DNA from: a virus
Length of the DNA stretch: 22,338 bases
Virus record (IMG/VR): IMGVR_UViG_3300017762_000090
Coordinates: 1 to 22,338 of that record
Strand: one strand, 5' to 3'
Positions 1 through 8,100 of the stretch are shown piece by piece. The notes beneath the pieces were generated by a model. It was not told where the DNA came from. It did no database searches and saw nothing but the letters and a program-made list of their open reading frames with translations. The number at the start of each line of letters is the position of its first letter. The first letter of the stretch is position 1. A program made the position numbers and the translations under genes.

Positions 1-2178
1 AATGTTGCTTGTAGAAGCAACGTCTAAATTTTGAGCAGGAGATGTGCGGTTGATGCCAACATTTCCAGTCGTCAATACATTCTGACTACCAAAGTCAGGG
101 CTAATCTTTGTACCTGCAATAGCAGCACTACTGCTGACCTTGGCGTTAGTAACAGCACCATCGACTAGCTCTGATGTGTCGACAGTGTTGTTGCTTGGCT
201 GACCAATATTTACTGTTGATCCAATCGTGACAATGAACTGACTCGCACCAGACGCAGGCGCAGCAGCAAAGATGATGTCGTTGTTGTTAATGGCAAAGCC
301 TTCTGATGGTTGGCTTGTGCCGCTGTTTGGCTTTTGGATAACGCCATTAACACTGACCAGCATCTGCTGAGCATTAGCGCCAGCGTTGCTAAGGGTGAAT
401 CGATAAGCGCTGCCGTTAAACGTGGCAGACCCGCCGCCCGTAGCGCTTGACGACGACAGTGTGTTGATAAAGAAGTTGCCGACAGACTGCACTTCTTTCC
501 ATGCAGATGTTGCGGTGTCGTACACCTTCATCTTGTTGGCAGTGGTGTCGTACCAGAGATCGCCTTCGTCTAGATCCGTGGTTGGCGCATTAGCCGACAC
601 GCGATACCGCGCTTGGAAATCATTGATGTCATCGCTCAGCTGTTTGACGTCAGCTTCTTTGGCAATGAGTTTGTGATAGGTGTAAGTGTTGAGTGTGCTT
701 GTTGTCTGTACTTGCAGGCCCAGGCCAGCGCCCAGGGTGGTGCTATGCAGGCTGCTAGGGAAGCCGTTGATTGTGACCGTGACGTTGCCGGTAGTCCGAC
801 CAGTAGCGCTTACTCCGCTGGCATCAACTACAACGCCACCGGCATCAGCAATTGACACCACCGTGCCCGCGTTATCGCTGGGGTCAGGGTTGGTTGTCGG
901 GAAGCTGACCTCGTTTGCGATGGCGACAAAGCCGCCCAAGGCATTAAGCAAGCCAGACACAAACGTATTGACTGCCGAGCTGGTCGGAATGTCGTTGGTG
1001 TTGGCTGGTGTCAGCGTGCTGCTAACTGTCTTGCCGTCCAGCTGATTGATCTCTGCTGTTGATGCAGTCAGGCCATCAGTGACATTTAACTCAGTGGTGG
1101 TGGCAGTTACGCCATCTAAGACGTTGATCTCAGCTGTTGTCGACGTAACGCCGTCCAGCTTGTTCAGCTCTGTAGTGCTGAGGGTGGCGCCATCAAGCAC
1201 TTGCACTTCTGCCTGAGTTAGATCAGCAAGGGCAGATGCTGTAGTTGCTGGCATGGTGGCCAGCTCTGTCAGTTCAGAGTCCAGCGGCTGCTTGCCGTTG
1301 ATCTGGTTCTGAATTGCAGAAGTGACACCGTCGACAAAGTTCAACTCTGCTGTTGTGGCTGTAACGCCATCCAAGAGGTTGATCTCAGCTGTCGATGCAG
1401 TGACGCCATCCAGCTTGTTTAGTTCAGCAGTAGACGCAGTAATTCCGTCAAGCGCATTGATCTCAGCGGCGGTAGCAGTAACGCCGTCAACAATGTTGAG
1501 TTCAGCAGTGCTTGCTGTAACCCCGTCCAGCTTGTTTAACTCAGCTGTGCTGGCAGTGACGCCATCTAATTTGTTGAGTTCTGACGTAGACGCCGTGATC
1601 CCATCGAGCGTATTTAGCTCCGACGTGCTGACGGTTGCGCCATCAAGGATCTGTGTCTCTGCTTGTGTCAGGTCTGCCAGTGCGCTGGCAGTGCCAGACG
1701 ACATGGTCGCCAGCTCAGTTAGCTCAGCGTCAAGCGGCTGGAAATTAGTGTCGACGTAGTTCTTGGTTGCTGCGTCCTGTGCTGCCGTCGGGTCCGCTAC
1801 TTCAGTTAATCGCTGGCTGGACAGCGTTGGCAGGCCAGTAGTGGCGCTAATTGTGACAACCTGTTTCTGTGCGTCGTCTAGCTCCTGGTCAAGGTAAAGC
1901 TGCTGCAGGGCATTAGTGTCTAGGTCAGCAGCCGTCAGCGTTGAGCCATCGGTGTAATCGACTAAGACATTGTCAGCAGGCGTAACTCGACGAACCTCTA
2001 CTCGCAGTCCGTTTGCAGGCGCTGTTGCCAGTTGCGCAGTGCTGTCGTTGGCAAAGGTAAAGGTGGTGTCGACGTAGTTAACGAAGACTTTGACGTGCTC
2101 CTTCCTGATATATGGGAAGGAGATTGTGTACTGAGTGGCGCTGCCATTGCCGGCGTAGACGGAATATGCGTAGGGCAT
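1..2178 (-). CDS. Tail fibre protein, T7 gp17-like N-terminus, 3' end cut by window
   Basis: This is the receptor-binding fibre attached to the nozzle. The frame starts two bases after the giant gene's stop and stays open for 726 codons to the window edge. Residues 1-110 (MPYAYSVYAGNGSATQYTIS, then FPYIRKEHVKVFVN and LTAADLDTNALQQLYL) match the T7 tail-fibre N-terminal domain that docks on the tail. Residues 187-290 and 337-388 hold 12 copies of a 13-residue ELNKLDGVTASTA-like unit. Beyond these lie a coiled coil (KQLSDDINDFQARYRV) and shaft modules familiar from aquatic phage fibres: APTTDLDEGDLWYDTTANKM, NGVIQKPNSGTSQPSEGF and GTKISPDFGSQNV. The receptor-binding tip lies outside the window. 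No Shine-Dalgarno precedes the ATG. Confidence 0.92.
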   Translation of the reverse strand, partial: MPYAYSVYAGNGSATQYTISFPYIRKEHVKVFVNYVDTTFTFANDSTAQLATAPANGLRVEVRRVTPADNVLVDYTDGSTLTAADLDTNALQQLYLDQELDDAQKQVVTISATTGLPTLSSQRLTEVADPTAAQDAATKNYVDTNFQPLDAELTELATMSSGTASALADLTQAETQILDGATVSTSELNTLDGITASTSELNKLDGVTASTAELNKLDGVTASTAELNIVDGVTATAAEINALDGITASTAELNKLDGVTASTAEINLLDGVTATTAELNFVDGVTSAIQNQINGKQPLDSELTELATMPATTASALADLTQAEVQVLDGATLSTTELNKLDGVTSTTAEINVLDGVTATTTELNVTDGLTASTAEINQLDGKTVSSTLTPANTNDIPTSSAVNTFVSGLLNALGGFVAIANEVSFPTTNPDPSDNAGTVVSIADAGGVVVDASGVSATGRTTGNVTVTINGFPSSLHSTTLGAGLGLQVQTTSTLNTYTYHKLIAKEADVKQLSDDINDFQARYRVSANAPTTDLDEGDLWYDTTANKMKVYDTATSAWKEVQSVGNFFINTLSSSSATGGGSATFNGSAYRFTLSNAGANAQQMLVSVNGVIQKPNSGTSQPSEGFAINNNDIIFAAAPASGASQFIVTIGSTVNIGQPSNNTVDTSELVDGAVTNAKVSSSAAIAGTKISPDFGSQNVLTTGNVGINRTSPAQNLDVASTSNI
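1015..1170 (-). repeat. Tail-fibre 39-base repeats, block B (4 units)
   Basis: Four more 39-base units encode ELNKLDGVTSTTA, EINVLDGVTATTT, ELNVTDGLTASTA and EINQLDGKTVSST. They are separated from block A by a segment (1171-1290) that nearly repeats the one preceding block A (1621-1740). The whole module is thus duplicated with a 450-base period. Confidence 0.9.
1309..1620 (-). repeat. Tail-fibre 39-base repeats, block A (8 units)
   Basis: Eight consecutive 39-base units encode the 13-residue pattern ELN(K/T/I/F)(L/V)DG(V/I)TASTA in the fibre shaft. Three units are the exact peptide ELNKLDGVTASTA. The nucleotide copies differ mainly at third positions. This is a coding repeat typical of trimeric fibre shafts. 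Confidence 0.92.
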
Positions 2179-2180
2179 GA

Positions 2181-5100
2181 TCAGTTCAGTGCGTCAATGA
2201 AAGATTGTGGGCCAGCAGGGGCAGCGCGCTGGATGTCCAGTGATGTCCGCTCCTTTATGTAAGCATTGTCAGCCCTTTTCTGCTCGGCGTCACGTAGCTC
2301 TGCCTGCAGTGCTGGGCTCTCTTCCGCAAGCAACAACTTCGCTTGCTTTGCATACCTGTTCCAAACTGCCTTAATTCTTGTTAGGCGTGGTGATTGGTAT
2401 GTCGCTGAGGGGCGTGTGCGATCTTCTGGATTGCCACCCATTGGCGTCTCCTTGTATGTGATGTCCTTAGTAATAAGGTCGCGGATTTCTTCAGCCAGCA
2501 ACTTGCCGCCAGGGTCTGGGCTTGTTCCTGTCATGCGAACTACTTGGGTGCCAAGCACTTCAAGGCGATCTAACTCTTGAGGCGACAACACGCGAGACGG
2601 TAAGTCTGAGCCAAATGCGGTGTCAGACCACCACGTTTCCATGGACCCTTGGCCATGGATGCGACGCAACTCAATATCAATAGGGTCGTCAGACAAAGTG
2701 CGCGTTACAAACGCATTGGTAGGACTAAACATTTGAGTCGCGCTGCGCAAGAACCATTGGTCCTCAGGGATTAAGTTCAGGCCAAGCGCTTGAGGCATTG
2801 GAATAGGTGCGCCAGTAAACGGATGCCGCTGTGGTGGGAACTCTTTGCTTGCACCTGGCATGCGCATGCGAATCATTTGCAATGTCTGCAAGGGGATAGC
2901 AAGGAAGGGGTTGTCAGTAGCAGGTCCAGGCGGTTTGAGTTGTGGGCCAACGCGGGGCGCAGCAAAAGTTGATGGCATAAACGCACGCAAATTAGTTGAG
3001 ATGTATTTGACCCATGGATCAACTCGGCCTTCTTTTTTACCAAGCTTGCTGTTTTCCATTGCGTCGGAATACAAGTCAATGATTCGACGGAAAGGCTCAA
3101 GGATTTGAGAATTAAATTTGGCAGGGCCAAGCTCACGAGCTGTGTGCCATATCGCTGCATGCACTTGTGCAGACGCAGTTTCTGCGTCCTCGTAAGGAAC
3201 ATTTTCAACTGTTTCCCTAAATTCACCTAACATGCCAAGCACAGTCGCTAAGCTGTCAAGCGCACTAAGCCTAATTTGTGGAGTAAATGTATCGGTATAT
3301 GGAACTCTAAATTGAATAGATGCACCTTGATATCCTGTAGATGTTGCCTTTGCTCCTGTAAAACGTTCTCTCCAATTAGTGGGATCAAACCCAGTAACTC
3401 GGATCATGTCAGACTGCATTAATGCAAGCCCACCTGACATTGCAAGCGTTCCAAGCGCTGCATCGCCAACAGCTTTGTAACGAGTAAACTTGTCTTCGCT
3501 ATGCAAATCGCGCCAAAGCGTATCCGTAAGCAAGCCCCCGCCAGGCGTTAGCCGCATTGCAGCTTTTAAGATATTTACTGGGCCGCGAGGCAGTGCATAA
3601 ATAACACCAGCAAGCGGATATTTGTTTACAAAATCACCAGCAGCGCGCGCAGGCGACCACAAAGCAGACATGGCAGGAGGCCCTTCATACCCGCCTTTCA
3701 TGTAAGCGTATGCGTGCTTATCAATATCAATAGGATCTGTTAGCCCCTGTTGCCGTGCTTTTCTAATTCCCATTTGATACGTGCGCGGCTCATTCACAAC
3801 TTTCAATGGGTCCGTAAACGCGACGTAGTCCATGACGTTTTTTGCGTGTATTCCAGTTAGCGCACCCCGCTTAACTACAGCACCATTTGGCATTGTGACG
3901 TCACGGAATTGTTTTTGCAGCAGCCTTTCCGCCTCTTCATTTGCATAATTCCAAACCTCTTTAGATCCTGGCTTGCCAATACCTATTTGCTCTGCGCGCT
4001 CTAGCTGTTCGTCCATTAAGCGCGCCCACTCAGCAGACGGGCCAACTAAGCCATTAATAAAACTATCGACCATAGTGATTGGCCGGCCAACTATGGCTTT
4101 AATTCCCTTAGCGGCTCCGCCAGTTGCTCGCTCAATGTAGTTAACAGCAATAGCAGTAAAGTTTGGATTATTTCGATCCATATACCACTGGCCTTCGTCT
4201 ATCTCTTGCATTTCAATATCTTGCAAACTGCCTTGTTTTGGTTGATCCGCAATCTTGCGATCCATGCCGACATAGTCGACGCCAAGATTTCCAAACGCTT
4301 CGTTGTGGCGGAACGACGCGCCAGTTAAGCGCAATGCGTAATTGAGATTTGAAACATATTTGGCATACATGCGGAAGGCCAGGCCAGTAGCCCGTGTTGC
4401 GATCCGCGCTTCGCCAAACCGACCTTGTGCCGCAAGACGTGTCGCATCAGTGGCTGCGCCAAAAGCAGTGCCTAAAGGCATACCAGCAGCCCTAAATGCA
4501 CTACCCAGCAACATCGTCCAGTGCGTGCGTGGTGCCGACAGGATTGACATGACATGCCACTGCCTAATGTTTTGCGCAATGCCTGAACCAGGCGCTGCAT
4601 CACGCATAAAGTTTGCGATGTTTGACCGATATTTTTTGTCAGTCTTGGCTTGAATCGCGACCTCAGCAAGCGCTTTCATGTGGTCGTCGACATTGCCTGT
4701 CGACTTGTTTTGCTTGACAGCGTTGACTACCTCTGCTGGCAGCACGCGATCAAGCATGTTGCCCGCAGCAGCTGTAGCTTCAACAAACTGTTCTGCTGCT
4801 GATTTACCTGGCTGATTAGGCGGAACAATTTCTGCATTTGAACCGACAACGCGGTTGGCAGCATTGACGTCGTAAATAACAACTTCGTCAACCGGCCCGC
4901 CCTGGCGGCCAATCATTTCTGGCTCGTGCCGCAATCCCTGATAGCCGAGTCCAGTGACGTAGTCCTGCAACCCTGCCTTTTGCGCAGGTGTCAGCTCTAG
5001 GCCATTAGGCCCTTCACGCATACGACCCAGGTCCAGGTCGTTAAGAAGGTCAGCAAGATCTTTGTCCATGGACGGCAAGTCCATGATCTTGATGTCTTTC

Positions 5101-8100
5101 TGCAACGAGCCTTCAACTAGCGCGCCGCCGTAGCCAGCCATTCCTTCATAGCCGCTGCTGCTGGCTGTGAAATAAACACCGTCACCTAGTGCGCCAGCAG
5201 TTGGCTGCAAGCCTTCTGCTAAGGCGGCGTTGCCAATTTCTTCTGAGGTTGCATGTTGCAAGGTGACGCCAGGGATCAGCTTGGAGTTAAGGATGTTGGG
5301 GTCAGCCACCATCTGGGCAACACGCAAGCGTTGGCCTGCCACTCTCGTCATCTCGGCGTAAGCCGCGCCGACTTTTAGCGAGTCGTTAATAGAGGCATAC
5401 AACTTGCTTGCCGCAGAAGCTTTGTCTGCACTCGTTGTTGCATTGCCGTAGCTAATAGCAGCAATCGCTGCGTCGTTGTTTGCAGCATCTAGCAAGATCT
5501 GCGTTGCCCTAATAGAGGCCAGGTCGTCACCTGCTTGCAAGTCGCCACGCAAAGCACGGTCAGACATTTCAATCAGGCGATCTATATCGGCCCCTGTTTC
5601 GCTAAGAATCTCAATGGCTTTGCCGTTAATTTGCTCGTCAGTAAAAGTGTCGCGGCCAGTGAACTCAGCGCGATCAAGGTCGCCTGTAATTCCACGACGC
5701 ACAGCATCAAATGACGCTGCCAACTCATCACTAGTTAGCTCGATGTACCGGGTATTACCGCTTGGGCTGGCATAACGGCGAACATCGTCTTGCAATAACT
5801 CTTCGATTGTGATCTCGCCCTTCCTAAGGGCGTCCATGTTTTCAGCAATCTTGCGAGAGACTTCATCAGGCTCAGGCATTTGCACAGCCAGTTGCGGACC
5901 AGCGTCAGCAACTTGCTCTGCTTGACGCATGGCAATGTCGCCCTGGAAAGCATTTTCAAATACGTCATCCCAAGTTTGATAGCCGCGGCCTAGTAGCCAA
6001 TTGCCAGCGGCTTCTGCAATTTGTGAAATCTTGGCAAATGGTTGTGCCCATGTGGCCTTTTGATAATCACCGCCAAACTTCCACCAGCCACTAAAGGCCA
6101 TTGCCTGTACTTCTTTGCTTCCAATTTTTCCACTTAGTATTGCTTCAGCCTGCTCTGGAACAGTCTTTGCCGCCAATTCTCGAATCTCGTTATCTGCATT
6201 GCCAAGAATTTGTAGCTCACCCTTTGTTAAAAAGAGATCTTGCAGGCGGTGAAATGCTTCGTGGTATGCAGTAATTAACGTACGAGTAAAAGAAAGCGGA
6301 TTAGATTTATGGAACATTGCGATCTTAATTAGATCGTCTGCTGTTTTCTGACCACGCAAAAACATGCCTGAAGCTGAATATGCCTGGCCTTTTTTGCCGC
6401 CGTACGCACGAGCTTGCGCACCAGTGAACTGGCCCTCAATCCTGTCCACAAACTCAACATTGACGTCAACACCTGCAACCTTTGTGATTTCTTGAACCAT
6501 CACAGACTTTTCTTGCGACGTAAGAACGCTGCGTCCTGTGTAGTCCTGACCAAGTCGACCTGAGCCGCGAGTGCTGCTAACGGGCGGCAGTTCAGCTAGC
6601 TGCCCTCCGTCCCGCCAGGCTCCACTGTCAGGGACTGTGTAGCGATCGCCAGTCGCTTTGGCACCAAGGTCGGCACGGATGCGAGCACCAGCCTCCTGTA
6701 TTACTGCGTCATGCAGGCCCAGCTCGTTTTGCAGGTAAGCAATGAACTTGTCGCTGTTTTTTGAGGGACGACCTGACTTCTTGGTGACGCTGTAGATCAG
6801 CGCATCGACGTCTGATTCCCACTCCAAAACTGTTGAGCGATACCGCGGCGAGCCGTACTTGAAAGGCACTGTTGGCGGTGATTGCGGCGCAGTAACAGGC
6901 TGCGCTTCTGGCTGTGCAACAGGCTCAACAGGCTGCTCAATTGTCGGCTCGTTGATCTTGGACGGGTTAGAAGTAATTTGGCCGCCTGCATTTTGCAGTT
7001 GTGCCAACACTCTGTCGAACTCTTCTTGCGGTAAATGCAACAAGCTTTTGCGCAGCTTGGCCTCATCAATCTTTGGCTGTGGGGGCTCGGGCGCAGGGGC
7101 CTCTGCCCGTGGCGCAGGCTGAAATTCCTCTTGCAAAATTGCTCGCAGTTTCTGCAAGTTTTCGCGGACAACAGTTACTGCCTTTTTCTTCGGCGTGACT
7201 TGTGACGTCAGCTCTGTGATCAACTCACTTAGTGGGCCGACCATGTTTGCGCGCTGATTAAACACAGCTGCGCCCTGCATCGCTTCCTGACGCGCAGCTC
7301 CTGACGCCTCTACGTTGATGACATTGCCAGCGGCTTCAAGGAAGCCAGCTTTGCGCTCGCTAGCAGCAGCAGCCAATGCGTTGATTTCGGCCTTTAGCTG
7401 CGCACGAATTGCAATGCGCACCTCTAGCTGGCTGCTGAAGTCACTACTCAGCAATTGATCAAACCCTGGCAATGCCAAAGCATTGGGATCAGTAACTGCT
7501 TCTACCTGCGAAAAACGAGCAATGCTTGCTGCTTCTGCTGTTTTACTTGCGGACCACTTGCGCTTTTTAGCTGCTGCCGCCAGGTCACGCATAACCTGTT
7601 CTTCGCCACCACTGCTGCCAATAGCAGCGCCAATATCAATCGTGACGTCACCACGAGCGACTTGGTCAAACAGTTCTTGCGGCAGTTTTGATAGAGGTGC
7701 GGCCTTGAGAAATAGCTTTTCTGCTGCTTCGTTACGGATTGGCATGCCTTGGCCAATCATGTCTTCAGCGGTCATTGCTGACTCGCGCATGATTTTTGCT
7801 GCATCGACAGCAGTGCCGTTGCCTTCAGAGATGTTCTGCATTGCGCCCTTAATGCGCGCTTCTGCGGCATCAGCAGCTTCCATAAACCGAACGTTGATCG
7901 ACTGCCGATCTGCTTTCAACGCTCTTGCCAAACGGTTGTGGCCGTTGACGACGTAAACCTTGCCATCTGCAGGATCACGCCAAACGCTAATAACGTTGGC
8001 CATGTCTGCGTTAAAGACAGTTGTGTCAGCCAGCGAGCCGCTTTGCCCTGTCTTAGTTAGTCGGCCAGCTTCCTTGAATTGAAACCGTTGCGCGTCAACA

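Noticed and set aside
1015-1620. Regularly spaced repeats resembling a CRISPR array
   Set aside because: The 39-base period is a multiple of three, in frame with the fibre gene, without distinct spacers; it is a protein repeat.
1322-1759. 145-residue open frame on the plus strand
   Set aside because: It is the antisense shadow of the 39-base tail-fibre repeats; its repetitive SAVDAVTPS pattern mirrors the coding repeat on the minus strand.
2858-2869. Perfect 12-base palindrome GCATGCGCATGC
   Set aside because: It falls in the coding sequence for RMRMPG and is not repeated in the window; probably chance, though a restriction or methylation target cannot be excluded.
7483-7956. 157-residue plus-strand open frame
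   Set aside because: It lies wholly inside the giant gp16-like gene, antisense to a well-supported coding frame, with no ribosome site or recognisable motif.
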